Source: Gluconacetobacter entanii
GTDB lineage: Bacteria > Pseudomonadota > Alphaproteobacteria > Acetobacterales > Acetobacteraceae
Length of the DNA: 64,000 nucleotides
NCBI RefSeq assembly: GCF_003206495.1
Contig: NZ_NKUF01000017.1
Location: 1-64,000, forward strand
Direction: 5' to 3'
Below the pieces are notes generated by a model. It was given only the letters and a program-made list of their open reading frames with translations, did not search any database and had not been told where the DNA came from. Of this stretch, positions 38,401-48,288 are shown in pieces. Each line of letters opens with the position of its first letter. Position 1 is the first letter of the stretch. Position numbers and translations under genes: made by a program.

Positions 38401-41068
38401 CACGACGGGGGACAAAATCCGCAAGGACAGGCAGGAAAACCGGCAACGCCATCATCGCCAGGATGAACAGGGTCCAGATGGCGGCGAGAGGAAGCGGCAG
38501 GAACCAGCAGGCAAAAAACGCCAGCAGCACAAGCGGCGCACCCAGGGTCCGCCGCAGGTTGTCCGCCATTTTCCACCGCGCGATCCCCGACAGCCTGCGG
38601 CGCGGGTCCGTATGGCGGCCAAAGCCGGAAAAAATCCACGGCAGCAACTGCCAGTCCCCGCGCGTCCAGCGATGCAGCCTCTGTACCGCGACAAGGTAGT
38701 CGGTGGGGGAGTCCTCCACCACCTCGATGTCGGAGGCAAGGCCCGCACGGGCAAAAATCCCCTCGAACAGGTCATGGCTCAGCAGGGTGGAGTCCGGGAC
38801 ACGATGCGCAAGTGCCGCCTCGAACGCGTCGATGTCGTAAATCCCCTTGCCTGCATAGGATCCTTCGCCAAACATGTCCTGATACAGGTCGGACACCGCG
38901 GCGGAATAGGCGTCGATGCCACTGGCGCTGGAGAAAGCGCGCTGGAAGATCGTGCTCTTGTGGCCGACCGGCAGCGCGGGCGTGACCCGTGGCTGCAGGA
39001 TGGCGTATCCTTCACACACGCGCGCGGTCACGGGATCGAAACGCGGCAGGTTCAGCGGATGCGCCATCTTGCCCACCAGCCTGCGCACCGTCTCAAGCGG
39101 CAGGCGGGTATCGGCATCAAGGGTGATGACATAACGGACGTCATCGGGCAGCACCCGCGCCGGGTCGGGCAGGAACGTGGTATTGCGTCCACCGCGCAGC
39201 AGCAGGTTGAGTTCATGCAGCTTGCCACGCTTGCGCTCCCATCCCATCCAGATACGCTCGCTGTTGCACCAGACGCGCCTGCGATGCAGCAGCACGAAGC
39301 GCGGGCCACCTGATGCCGCGCCATGACGCCGGTTGAGGCGGTCGATCCCCTGTGCCGCAAGCGCAAGCAGCGCGTCGTCATCTGGTGCATGCGCGCTGTC
39401 ATGGTCGCGCCAGTCGCTGAGCAGGGCGAAATGCACCGCATCGTCCCGCGTCGCGAGGTAATGCACCTCCAGCCGTGCGACGAGTTCCGCGACGGTTTCC
39501 TCCGTCACCAGCATGACCGGCATGACGACCATCGTACGCAGGTGCTGCGGGATGCCCTCGCTCAGATCCAGTCCCGGTAGCGCCATCACCCGGATCGCCT
39601 GCAGCGCAAGGCGGTTGATGCAGGCCACGGCGGCGTCGGTTGTCGGCACGAAGGCAATGAACGCCACAACCATGACCCATGGCATCGCTGTGTCCACGGA
39701 TGATGAAAACCAGACCGGAACGGCCAGGAACAGGAGCGCAAGGAGCGTGACCGCGCCACTATATCCCGCGATCCCCCACCGGCATCCCCCGCGCACCATC
39801 CGCATGAATGGCGTAGGCCTGAACCCCAGCACCTGTTCCAGTATCTGGCGCCCGTCCATCAGCAGGTAATATCCCGGATCCCCGCGCCGGGGATCATCCG
39901 GATGGTCCTGTCGCGCCGTACGGGCAAGCGAGACGGCGGCCTGCGCTATGTCCATCTCCGTACGGGCGCATCCACGGGCCAGTTCCTCTATCGCCTTGCG
40001 ATAAAGGTCGCGACTGGCGAAATCCGCCTGCGTGAAGCTGTCATATCCGGCGAATACCCGGTCCACCAGGCAGATCCGCTCGAACGCCTCGGTCCAGTCC
40101 AGGCCCGCGATCAGGCGCAGGCTGGTGATGATGTTGCGGATCGTGGCGTTGAAGGCCCCCTGTTCATGCAGGTCGTCACGCACGGCGGCGTCAATCGTGC
40201 TGCCCCTGTCGGACAGGCGCTGTTCCAGCCAGACAAAGGCGGCATCCTTTTCCGGGTCCAGTCCACGCAGGCAATGGGCCATCTGCGCGCTGAATGCAGG
40301 CGTCAGTATGGCAGGATCGACCGAGGCGAGGAGGCTGGACAGGGCCGGGTGGCCATCCTTACGCGCCTGCGCCATCTGTGCCGCCAGCAGGTCGGCGGCG
40401 CGGCGGTCGGCATTGTTGTGCATGATGGCCTGGACCACGCGCCGCAGGTTTTCAATCAGCACAATGCGCAGCGTAATGGGAACGGCCCATAATTCGCCGA
40501 TCGTCAGCGCCTCCACCTCCTGATAGGCGAGGAGATAGCCGCGCAGGACATCAGGCTGCAGGTTGCTGTCGGTATGGGCGACATAGGCCCACGCCACGGC
40601 GAATATCCGTGGCAGTCCCGCAAATGGCCCGTTGGCAAGCTTGGGCAGGCGCGCATAATATCCCGGCGGCAGGTCCAGCGTGATTTCACGGATCTGCATG
40701 TCCACCAGGGCATAATTGTCCGCCAGCCATTGTGCCGCGGGGGTCAGTGGCTGTTCCTGCGTGATGGCCTTTGCGATCCGGCGCTCCGCATCGCGCAGGA
40801 AGGCGCTGTTGCGGGCAAGGCGATGTGACAGGGGTTGCAGGCCCCATCGATGCGTGCGCCGCGACAGGGGGACGACAGACTGCGCCCTGGCCAGGCTCCG
40901 CGCATGTTCCTCCAGCCGTTCGGCGCCAAAAATCTCGCTTCGGACCGGAAAGGAGTCCGCCTCCCACGCCTGCGATGGATCATGGCGGGAGATGCGTCGC
41001 AGGAAACCTGACCATACGGACGCCGCCGCAGGGGAGGGAGCCGACGTCGATGCCGGATGCGCGTCCAT
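32474..41068 (-). pseudogene. ndvB: Cyclic beta-1,2-glucan synthase (GT84-GH94), interrupted by one in-frame TAG codon
   Basis: One uninterrupted frame of 2865 codons matches the usual size (about 2800-2900) of NdvB/ChvB/Cgs, the inner-membrane enzyme that makes periplasmic cyclic glucan. Codon 1318 (37115-37117) is TAG. Upstream are the N-terminal region, six or so membrane segments and the GT84 transferase with Asp651 and Asp653 in LDADTRLP. The stop falls in the conserved stretch LLSIGFVVS / EAQDSNCYDLLASEARL. Downstream lie the rest of that region and the GH94 phosphorylase-like domain that sets chain length, with the acid Asp2548 in GDWNDGM. A single base change explains the stop. The truncated product would keep the transferase but lose GH94. 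ATG 41068 is preferred over GTG 41080. Confidence 0.87.
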
Positions 41069-41120
41069 GGCCTGCCCCACTCTGAAAGGGATGGAATCGA
41101 AAAACCCTTTTATGGTCAGT

Positions 41121-41288
41121 TTATTTCCTGAAAAGAATTTTCCTTGGCGCTGGCCTACCTTGCCCGGATATCTTCTGCAGGAGCACGGAGTCCTCCGCGG
41201 ACAGCGCAGGGTTCAGGGGCGGTGGTGCCGGCCTGCGCGCCTTCTGTGGATTTTTTGCAGGCGGTTCAGGCGTTTTCGAAGATCCCAT
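41121..41288 (-). CDS. Small basic hypothetical protein (55 aa)
   Basis: A 55-residue frame with an unusually good ribosome binding site, GGGAGG six bases before ATG 41288. The product is rich in Pro, Lys and Arg (MGSSKTPEPPAKNPQKARR, ending RKILFRK) with no membrane segment. Third positions are GC-rich. It lies between the terminator at 41489 and the start of the glucan synthase gene, in the same direction as the latter. I do not recognise a family. The frame stays open upstream to 41612, but that extension crosses a terminator hairpin and is rejected. Confidence 0.5.
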   Translation of the reverse strand: MGSSKTPEPPAKNPQKARRPAPPPLNPALSAEDSVLLQKISGQGRPAPRKILFRK

Positions 41289-41586
41289 GGCTGGCCTCCC
41301 GTGGGCAGGGGATGTGTCAACGATGCAGGTCATGTGTTCGCATAATTGCCGGACATGGCATGATCGTTTGGAATGCGGGCAGACAACGCGCCATATCGCC
41401 GTCTGTTGCATGGGCATCTTTTTGCACACGGCATGTCCCATGCGGATCCCATGTGGACAGGGCGGTTTCGTGCATGGGTCCACGACACAAAAAACGCCGC
41501 CTTTTGAAAAAGGCGGCGTCCGGAAGCCTCCGTTCCCCTTGATGCGGTCCCCACGCATGACAGTTCCCGCCGCAGGGGACAGGCAT
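41289..41586. other. Intergenic stretch between the small ORF and the membrane-protein gene
   Basis: Apart from the leftward terminator at 41489-41519 and the ribosome binding site of the small ORF (about 41295-41300), nothing is recognised in these 298 bases. Confidence 0.4.
41489..41519 (-). terminator. Rho-independent terminator of the leftward PfpI/membrane-protein unit
   Basis: A 12-bp perfect stem, ACGCCGCCTTTT (41494-41505) with AAAAGGCGGCGT (41508-41519), has a two-base loop. On the minus strand it is followed by a run of T (41494-41489). It lies about 70 bases past the stop of the membrane-protein gene. Confidence 0.8.
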
Positions 41587-42336
41587 TCACGCTGCCTGCA
41601 CAGGCGGGGCAAGCCGGCCCGGATTGGCCCGCCAGTCGCGCAGGGCTTCCTCGCAATAGGGAAGGACCTCGAACACGGCCATCGCGGTCAGTGCGCCTGC
41701 GGCGTATGGCAGGCCAAGCGGGTCACGTTTCATGCGCGGCGGCACGGGCCGCATGACCCTGCGCCCCAGCAGCGCCTGCAACTGCGGCCAGTGCAGCACG
41801 GAAATCATCGCCACCGCCAGCAGCGGAATCATCTCCAGAAAGCTGTGCACATGCTGTTCGACAGGCTGCACCTCACGTCGTGTCACGGCATAACTGACGT
41901 CCCACATCGCGGTTGCTTCGTGCACGAAGAAGGACGCGATCATCAGCGACAGCACCGGCACGTCGATTTCCATGAACAGTCCCGCCAGCACCGGGACCGC
42001 AGCCTCCCCAAGCATCAGCAGGTGAAGTCCCGTCTCCTTCAGGCCGGTCGTATGTTCGATGTCCGTCCGGCGATGGCACCACCAGTCCGTAAGTCCGGAT
42101 ACCAGCCATAACGGGATGACGAAATACTGCAGCACCTTGCGCACGACACGGCGCGTCTCATCCGTTTCGGGGGGCGTTTCCTCCGCCACGGACTGACTGG
42201 CCATGCCCGCCTCCGTGCCGTCGGGTGGCGCCCGGCGCCCGCGCCACCATGCCACGACACCCGCGCCAAGCGTAACGCCCGCCGCCGCCAGCATGCCAAG
42301 TGCGTAATATCCGAGAAATGTGCGATTGTCCTTCAT
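41587..42336 (-). CDS. Multi-pass membrane protein of unknown function with conserved-looking His residues
   Basis: The 249-residue protein has about five hydrophobic segments (residues 9-29, 72-86, 106-135, 165-185 and 210-228). Two loop regions are rich in His, Glu and Asp: DWWCHRRTDIEHTTGLKE and FFVHEATAMWDVSYAVTRRE, then VEQHVHSFLEM. Clusters like these can form metal sites in membrane oxidases or hydroxylases, but I do not recognise the family. Its start overlaps the PfpI-family gene by ATGA (42333-42336) and AGGGG lies eight bases before the ATG, so the two are translated together. A strong terminator follows. Confidence 0.65.
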   Translation of the reverse strand: MKDNRTFLGYYALGMLAAAGVTLGAGVVAWWRGRRAPPDGTEAGMASQSVAEETPPETDETRRVVRKVLQYFVIPLWLVSGLTDWWCHRRTDIEHTTGLKETGLHLLMLGEAAVPVLAGLFMEIDVPVLSLMIASFFVHEATAMWDVSYAVTRREVQPVEQHVHSFLEMIPLLAVAMISVLHWPQLQALLGRRVMRPVPPRMKRDPLGLPYAAGALTAMAVFEVLPYCEEALRDWRANPGRLAPPVQAA

Positions 42337-42986
42337 GCGACACGCCCCTGCTGCACAGAAGCAGGGGCAGAGGCATACAGCGCCACGATGGCGGGACAGA
42401 AAACCTTGAGATCACCCGGATTGCGTGACGTGACCAGCATGCCATCGGTGACGACAGGGCGATCCACCCAGTGCCCGCCCGCATTCGTCAGATCCGCGCG
42501 CAGGGACGGCCAGGAGGTCAGGGTATGGCCACTTACGCCCTGCGCATCAATCAGGGTCCATGGCCCATGGCAGATGGCGGCGATCGGCTTTCCGGCCTGC
42601 ACGAATTCCCCCACGAACCGCACGGCCTCGTGATCCATGCGCAGGTGGTCGGGACTGGTGGTGCCACCGGGCAGGAGCAGTCCGTCGAATTCCGCGGCAT
42701 GCGCGGCGCTGACCTGCATATCGACGTGATAGCGGTTGGTGGGATGGACATCGGCTTCCATCGCCTGGATTTCCCCGCGCACCGGGGAGACGAGGATCGT
42801 CCGTGCGCCCGCCTGGCGCAGGGCCGCGGCAGGATCGGTCAGTTCGACTTCCTCCACCCCGTCGGTCGCAAGGATCGCAATCGTCCGTCCGGCAAGGCTG
42901 CCGCCATTGCGCCGCATGGCCTGGTCGGGGGCAGGGGAGGGCACCTGTTCGGAATGGGCCTGCGAAGGAACATTTCGGGTTATCAT
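42333..42986 (-). CDS. DJ-1/PfpI-family protein (type 1 glutamine amidotransferase-like)
   Basis: The 217-residue protein has the PfpI fold markers: IAILATDGVEEVEL with the conserved Glu, and the nucleophile elbow AICHGPW with Cys. Relatives act as stress-related hydrolases, glyoxalases or chaperones, and some as the C-terminal domain of large catalases. The N-terminal 30 residues are low-complexity and probably disordered. ATG 42986 has GGAGA seven bases upstream; a longer frame to 43232 lacks support. Co-translated with the downstream membrane protein, perhaps as a stress-defence pair (inference). Confidence 0.82.
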   Translation of the reverse strand: MITRNVPSQAHSEQVPSPAPDQAMRRNGGSLAGRTIAILATDGVEEVELTDPAAALRQAGARTILVSPVRGEIQAMEADVHPTNRYHVDMQVSAAHAAEFDGLLLPGGTTSPDHLRMDHEAVRFVGEFVQAGKPIAAICHGPWTLIDAQGVSGHTLTSWPSLRADLTNAGGHWVDRPVVTDGMLVTSRNPGDLKVFCPAIVALYASAPASVQQGRVA

Positions 42987-43078
42987 GGTCGTTCTCCGTC
43001 TGCGGTAAGCATGGGATGCCGACAGGAATCTGCCCTGGTGGACCGGCACCCTGTCAGGGGTCAACGGCCCCCGGCGGG

Positions 43079-43984
43079 TCAGGTTCCAAAATCGTGTTGC
43101 CGCAGGGCCCGTTTGACGAAATCGAGGAAGAAGCGCATGCGCGGCGGCAGGTGCGTGCGCGAGGGATAGACCGCGCACAGCACGACATCCTCCCACGCAT
43201 AGGCACTGAGACATTCGATCAGTCGCCCGCATTTCAGGTCATCGGCGATATCCCACAGCACCTTCAGCGCAATGCCCTGTCCGTTGACGGCCCAGTCATG
43301 GACAACCTCGCTGCTTGACGCCGCAAGATGTGGGGTGACGTGGATTTCCTTGCGCGTCTTGCCATCGTAATACGCCCATTCATTGAAGATGCGCTGCCGG
43401 CGCAGCAGGCAGATGCAGTCATGACGGAGCAGGTCGTGCGGCGTGGCGGGAAGGCCCTTGCGCGCGGAGTAGGACGGCGCGGCGCAGACCACGCGGCGAC
43501 TGCTGATCAATGTGGTGGTCATGACGCCCTGGTCGGGGGGCATGCCCGCGCGTATCGCGATGTCCAGCCCATCGTCAATCACGTCAAGCCCCGCATCCGA
43601 CAGCGTCAGGTGCACGGTGACATCAGGATATTTTTCCACGAACGCCGCCACGATACCCGCCAGCATCTTGCGCCCGAGTTCGGAGGGGACCCCGACCCGC
43701 AGCAGGCCGTGGGGAATCCCGGCCTTTGCCGTGACCTCGGCCTCGGCCTCCTCGATCTCATGCATGATGCGCGTGGCGCGTTCATGCAGCCTCTGCCCCT
43801 CCGCCGTCAGGGCGAAGTGACGCGAGGTGCGGGTGACAAGGCGGGTGCCAAGGCGCGCCTCGAACCAGCTCAGCCTGCGGCTCATCGCGGCGGGGGACAT
43901 GCCCATGACACGCGCACAGCCGGCAATGCTGCCTGCGGCGGCCAGGATGCAGAAGAATCTGAGGTCGCTGATTTCGTCGGGCAC
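43079..43984 (-). CDS. LysR-family transcriptional regulator
   Basis: The 301-residue protein has an N-terminal helix-turn-helix (ISDLRFFCILAAAGSIAGCA, MSPAAMSRRLSWFEARLGTRL) and a LysR substrate-binding domain from about residue 90. I start at GTG 43984 because GGAGG lies just upstream and VPDEISDLRFF is the natural beginning; the frame stays open to 44188 without other support. It is divergent from malic enzyme (115 bases apart) and points toward the PfpI gene 92 bases downstream, so it may regulate either. Confidence 0.85.
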   Translation of the reverse strand: MPDEISDLRFFCILAAAGSIAGCARVMGMSPAAMSRRLSWFEARLGTRLVTRTSRHFALTAEGQRLHERATRIMHEIEEAEAEVTAKAGIPHGLLRVGVPSELGRKMLAGIVAAFVEKYPDVTVHLTLSDAGLDVIDDGLDIAIRAGMPPDQGVMTTTLISSRRVVCAAPSYSARKGLPATPHDLLRHDCICLLRRQRIFNEWAYYDGKTRKEIHVTPHLAASSSEVVHDWAVNGQGIALKVLWDIADDLKCGRLIECLSAYAWEDVVLCAVYPSRTHLPPRMRFFLDFVKRALRQHDFGT

Positions 43985-44099
43985 GCGCCCTCCATGATTG
44001 CGTGTGGCGTACGGTTGCCGTGCATGCACGTGCTCTACACGGGATTGTGCAGATGGGTATTGTGCGCACTGTTTCCCCTGATCGCAACATCGAGTTCCC

Positions 44100-45815
44100 A
44101 TGCCTGCTTCCGCGCAACCGTCTCCCGTTCCACCTCGCAAGATTGGCCTGAATGGACGTGACCTTCTGGAATGTCCTGTCCTGAACAAGGATAATGCCTT
44201 CGATGCGCGGGAACGAGACCTGTTCGGGCTGCATGGCTTGCTGCCGCATCATGTTGCGACACTGGAACAGCAGGTCGCCCGCGCCACGCGGCGCCTGGCG
44301 GCCCTGCCGGACAATTTTTCGCGCCATGTTGCGCTGCGTGAAATCCAGGACCGCAACGAAACCCTTTTCCATGCCATCGTTGCGCAGTCGCTCGATGAGT
44401 ACCTGCCCATCATCTATACCCCGTGCATCGGGCGGGCATGCCAGCAGTTCAGCCAGATATGGACCCGCCCGCGCGGACTGTTCCTGAGTTACGAAGACCG
44501 GGGACGGATTGCGGAAATCCTGTCCGATGCACGCTGGGATGATGTGCGCGTCATCGTGGCCAGCGACGGTGGCAGCATCCTGGGAATTGGCGATCAGGGT
44601 GCGAACGGGATGGGCATCCCGATTGGCAAGCTTGCGCTCTATACCGCCTGTGGGGGGCTGGACCCGGCCTGCGCGATGCCGGTCCTGCTTGATGTCGGCA
44701 CGGATAACGAAGCGCTGCTCCGTGACCCGGATTACATCGGGTGGCGCCATCGCCGCGTGCGCGGGGCGGAATATGATGCGTTCATCGCGGAATTCGTCGC
44801 GGCGGTGGAGGCGCGCTGGCCGCGGATCGCCCTGCATTGGGAAGATCTGGCGGGGGAGGACGCGCTGCGTATCCTCGACCTCTATCGCGGGCGGATGTGC
44901 ACCTATAACGACGATATCCAGGGAACGGCCGGGGTGACGGCGGGCGCACTGCTTGCCGCGATCCGGGCGGGGGCCGCGCCGCTTGCGCAGCAGCGGATCG
45001 TCATCTTCGGTGCTGGCGGCGCGGGTTGCGGCATCGCCGACCTCCTGTCACGCATGATGGTGGCCGAAGGCATGGACGTGCAGGAAGCGCGCAGCCGGTT
45101 TTTCATGATCGACGTGGGGGGACTGGTCCGCCATGGCATGGCCGGGATCACGCAGTGGCAGGAACCCTTTGCCCAGCCACACGACATCGCCGCGACATGG
45201 ACCGTGCGTGACCCCGCGCATGTTTCACTGTCCGAGGTGATGGCGCATGTCCAGCCAACGATGCTGATCGGCACATCGGGGCAGGGAGGGGCCTTCACCC
45301 GTGAAATCATCGCCCCCATGACACAGCGGCCGCAGCGGCCCGTGATTTTTGCCCTATCGAACCCGACCGCCAATATCGAAGCCACACCTGCTGACCTGCT
45401 GGAATGGACCAATGGCCGCGCCATCATCGGCACGGGCGGTCCGTTTGCGCCGGTGGTTTTTGGCGGGCGCGAACGTCCGGTGGACCAGATCAACAATTCC
45501 TATGTTTTCCCCGGTGTGGGGCTGGCCGTGGTGGCGGGCGGCATCACGCGCATGACCGATGGCATGTTCCTTGCCGCGGCACGGGCGCTGGCGGAACTGT
45601 CGCCGGCGGCAGGCGCGCGGGACGTGGCATCCGCCGCGCTGCTGCCACCGGTCTCCGACCTGCCCCGGGCCGCGATTGCCGTGGCCCGTGCCGTTATCCG
45701 GCAGGGACAGGCGGAAGGTGTCGCCCCCCCGGCCACGCCGGAGGCGATCGAGGATGCGCTGGAACAGGCGATATGGACCGCACGCTATCGCCCCTATGCA
45801 AAGGCGGGCAACTGA
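44100..45815 (+). CDS. maeA: NAD-dependent malic enzyme
   Basis: The enzyme decarboxylates malate to pyruvate with reduction of NAD, linking the TCA cycle to pyruvate in the cytoplasm. The 571-residue length and layout match the MaeA/SfcA type. There is an N-terminal malic domain (NKDNAFDARERDLFGLHGLL, the catalytic Tyr in YTPCIGRACQQFS, VASDGGSILGIGDQGANGMG) and the metal-site YNDDIQGTAGVTAG. The NAD-binding domain has GAGGAGCGIADLL, and ALSNPTANIEATP lies near the C-terminus. The ribosome binding site before ATG 44100 is weak. A divergent LysR gene lies upstream. Confidence 0.93.
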   Translation: MPASAQPSPVPPRKIGLNGRDLLECPVLNKDNAFDARERDLFGLHGLLPHHVATLEQQVARATRRLAALPDNFSRHVALREIQDRNETLFHAIVAQSLDEYLPIIYTPCIGRACQQFSQIWTRPRGLFLSYEDRGRIAEILSDARWDDVRVIVASDGGSILGIGDQGANGMGIPIGKLALYTACGGLDPACAMPVLLDVGTDNEALLRDPDYIGWRHRRVRGAEYDAFIAEFVAAVEARWPRIALHWEDLAGEDALRILDLYRGRMCTYNDDIQGTAGVTAGALLAAIRAGAAPLAQQRIVIFGAGGAGCGIADLLSRMMVAEGMDVQEARSRFFMIDVGGLVRHGMAGITQWQEPFAQPHDIAATWTVRDPAHVSLSEVMAHVQPTMLIGTSGQGGAFTREIIAPMTQRPQRPVIFALSNPTANIEATPADLLEWTNGRAIIGTGGPFAPVVFGGRERPVDQINNSYVFPGVGLAVVAGGITRMTDGMFLAAARALAELSPAAGARDVASAALLPPVSDLPRAAIAVARAVIRQGQAEGVAPPATPEAIEDALEQAIWTARYRPYAKAGN

Positions 45816-45867
45816 AGGCGGCCAGCCTGACATGGCGGTATTGTGCCGTCGGTGCGTATAGCTGCTG

Positions 45868-47943
45868 ATGCCATTTCCGAATTCTGTAACTGCGGTCCTG
45901 CCGGGCATTGCGTGGCGGAAATGCTGCGACATGCTGCGCTGGCTGTACTGCCCATCGTCGCAGGCCGTCGGTTTTGCCGCGCGCAATACGCTTGCATCGC
46001 TGATTGCGCTGGCTGCCGCGCTGTGGATGGAACTCGACAGTCCCCAGTGGGCGGTCGCCACCGTATGGTCCGTGGCACAGGTGCGTCGCGGCGAAAGCAT
46101 GTCGAAGGCACGGTGGCGGATCGTCGGCACCATGGTCGGGGCGATTGCCGCCGTGGCGTTCATCGCCGCCTTCCCGCAGCAGGCATGGCTGTTCTTCCCG
46201 GCCGTTGCGGCCTGGATCGGGCTGTGCAGTTTCCTTGCGACATTCAGCGTGAACTTCCGGTCCTATGCCTTTGTGCTGGCCGGGTATACCTGCTCCATCA
46301 TCGCCGTGGCCGCCGCGTCACAGCCGGACAACGTGTTCTTCATTGCGGTATCGCGGGCGACCTATATCGTGCTGGGCGTGGTGTGCGAAGCCGCCATGGC
46401 GTTGCTGTTCGCGCACAACTTGGCGTCGCGCGCACGGGCGACGATGCTGACCCGTGTCGAGGACGTCCTGCACCGCCTTGCCTCCCTTCTGCGTGAAATC
46501 GTCCTGCATGACCGCGACACACTGGCGCATGCGGGCGAGTTTTCGAACATGATGGTGTCCGTCCATCACGGCATCGAATTCCCGGCCATCGAAATGGGGC
46601 GACATTCGCATGCGGGCGACCATGCGCGTGCGGTGTTCGCCAATATCTCGATCATGGTCACGCGACTGGTGGGGCTGTCGGGCAGTACGGAGCGCGCGGA
46701 ACTGAGCCGGGACCCGCTGCTCCTTGAAACGCGGGGCAGGTTGCTGCAACTGTGCGATCGACTGGTTTCGTGCCGCCTTCAGCGCGACATGCTGGAAACC
46801 CTGCATGGGCATGTGACGCACCTGCGCGCGGTGTTTCAGGACCGTGCCCGGCATGAAACGGACGAGACACGGCGGATCACGCATGGCGTGCTGGATGCCG
46901 CGATGACGGACCTTGCAACGGCAATCGGGCACTGCCAGGCCATTTTCACGCCACCGCCACATGACCGTTTCCGCTTTCGCCTGCCGGGACATCGCGACCT
47001 GCGGCTTGCTTTCCATAACGGCTTGCGCGGGGCCATCGCCATCCTGGGGGCTGGCCTGATCTACGAAGTGACGGCATGGCCGGGGGGAATGGGCTTTATT
47101 GCGATCACGACGCTGGTCTGCGGGCTGTTCGCCACCCGTGAAAACCCGGTTGTCGGAACCGTGCGGTTCCTGTCGGGCGCGGTGTGGTCCGCCGTTGCCG
47201 CAGGATGCCTCGACCTGTGGATCGTGCCTTACCTCAGTGATTATGAGGAACTTGCCTTTGTCCTTGGCATTTTCCTGTTCGTGGGCGGCCTGGCCAAATA
47301 CAATCCCGGCACGGCGGGTGCGGCGGCGGCCTACGGATTGCTGATGCCAAACCTGCTGATGCCCGGAAACCAGTTGCGCATTGACGAAGTTACCTTTCTG
47401 AACACGGCCCTGCATACCGTCCTTGCCGTCGGGTTGAGCGTACTGGTGTTCCGTCTGGTGCTTCCCTTTGACGCCCGTGACGAACGCATACGTTACGGGG
47501 CCCATATCCGCACCGAACTGCGCGGGTTGTGCATCGTGCCCCTGCCGCCATCTCCCCAATGGTGGATCGGGAGCAGTGTGGACCGGATCGGACGTCTGGT
47601 GCGGCATGCGGCACAGGCAGGCGATCGCACTGCAACGGGTGATATCCGCCAGACATTGCTGCTGTCTGCGGTCGGGCTCAATATCCTGCTGCTGCGGCAA
47701 CTGAAACGCCAGCAACGTCACGAAGCGTCGCGGACCCTGACCCAGTTGATGCGGGCGCTGGCGCGATATCGACCGGTCAGTCGGCGGGGGATCGCGCTGG
47801 TTTCCGTGGCGCGGCGGCGGGTGCTGCTCATGCTGCGGCAGGAACCGGAGAATATGTGGCTGCTACGTATCCTTGGCTGCCTTGACGGGATAGGCCGCAC
47901 GGCGGCCACCTGCCTGGCGCAGAGCAGTGCGGGCCAGAAATGA
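45868..47943 (+). CDS. FUSC-family membrane protein (aromatic acid exporter-like)
   Basis: The 691-residue protein has two blocks of about five or six membrane segments (about residues 35-195 and 385-535) separated by a soluble helical region, the FUSC layout of p-hydroxybenzoate efflux (AaeB) and YccC-type proteins. Landmarks are SPQWAVATVWSVAQ after the first segment, RWRIVGTMVGA, and ENPVVGTVRFLSGAVWS in the second block. No HlyD-type partner is seen alongside. The start is not certain: ATG 45868 lacks a good ribosome binding site and ATG 45931 is an alternative. It follows malic enzyme by 52 bases. Confidence 0.82.
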   Translation: MPFPNSVTAVLPGIAWRKCCDMLRWLYCPSSQAVGFAARNTLASLIALAAALWMELDSPQWAVATVWSVAQVRRGESMSKARWRIVGTMVGAIAAVAFIAAFPQQAWLFFPAVAAWIGLCSFLATFSVNFRSYAFVLAGYTCSIIAVAAASQPDNVFFIAVSRATYIVLGVVCEAAMALLFAHNLASRARATMLTRVEDVLHRLASLLREIVLHDRDTLAHAGEFSNMMVSVHHGIEFPAIEMGRHSHAGDHARAVFANISIMVTRLVGLSGSTERAELSRDPLLLETRGRLLQLCDRLVSCRLQRDMLETLHGHVTHLRAVFQDRARHETDETRRITHGVLDAAMTDLATAIGHCQAIFTPPPHDRFRFRLPGHRDLRLAFHNGLRGAIAILGAGLIYEVTAWPGGMGFIAITTLVCGLFATRENPVVGTVRFLSGAVWSAVAAGCLDLWIVPYLSDYEELAFVLGIFLFVGGLAKYNPGTAGAAAAYGLLMPNLLMPGNQLRIDEVTFLNTALHTVLAVGLSVLVFRLVLPFDARDERIRYGAHIRTELRGLCIVPLPPSPQWWIGSSVDRIGRLVRHAAQAGDRTATGDIRQTLLLSAVGLNILLLRQLKRQQRHEASRTLTQLMRALARYRPVSRRGIALVSVARRRVLLMLRQEPENMWLLRILGCLDGIGRTAATCLAQSSAGQK

Positions 47944-48288
47944 TGAGAAGTGCCCTGCAGGCTGCCGCCGGGAACTCTGGACATTTACCGCGCGTTAGCG
48001 TGTCCTTTGCCATCAGTAATGACCGCGAAGGAGCAGCGTCCCATAACAGGAATTACAAATATATCTTCCAATATGGGGCGTGTATGGGCAACAGGATGTA
48101 AAAATACCGGTGAAATGTGCCCGTAAGCGGATATCGTCTGCGCAGATATTCCATGCACGTCCAAATGGAAACCGGGCTTCTGGTCTTTTGCGATAAAATC
48201 GCGCCAACGACATGAAGCATGTTTCATTTGCATATCTGATATATAAATATATAATAACACCCGTGAAAATCAAAAACAAGAGAACGGC
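47944..48288. other. Intergenic region upstream of the antiporter gene
   Basis: No gene is supported in these 345 bases. The distal half is AT-rich and contains the likely antiporter promoter at 48228-48255. No terminator for the upstream gene was recognised. Confidence 0.4.
48228..48255 (+). promoter_or_regulatory. Probable sigma-70 promoter of the antiporter gene
   Basis: TTGCAT (48228-48233) and a consensus TATAAT (48250-48255) are 16 bases apart, leaving a leader of about 27 bases before ATG 48289. Confidence 0.5.

Noticed and set aside
41289-41612. Extension of the small ORF at 41121-41288 to a longer protein
   Set aside because: The extension would read through a perfect terminator hairpin at 41489-41519 and overlap the membrane-protein gene, while a strong ribosome binding site supports the short form.
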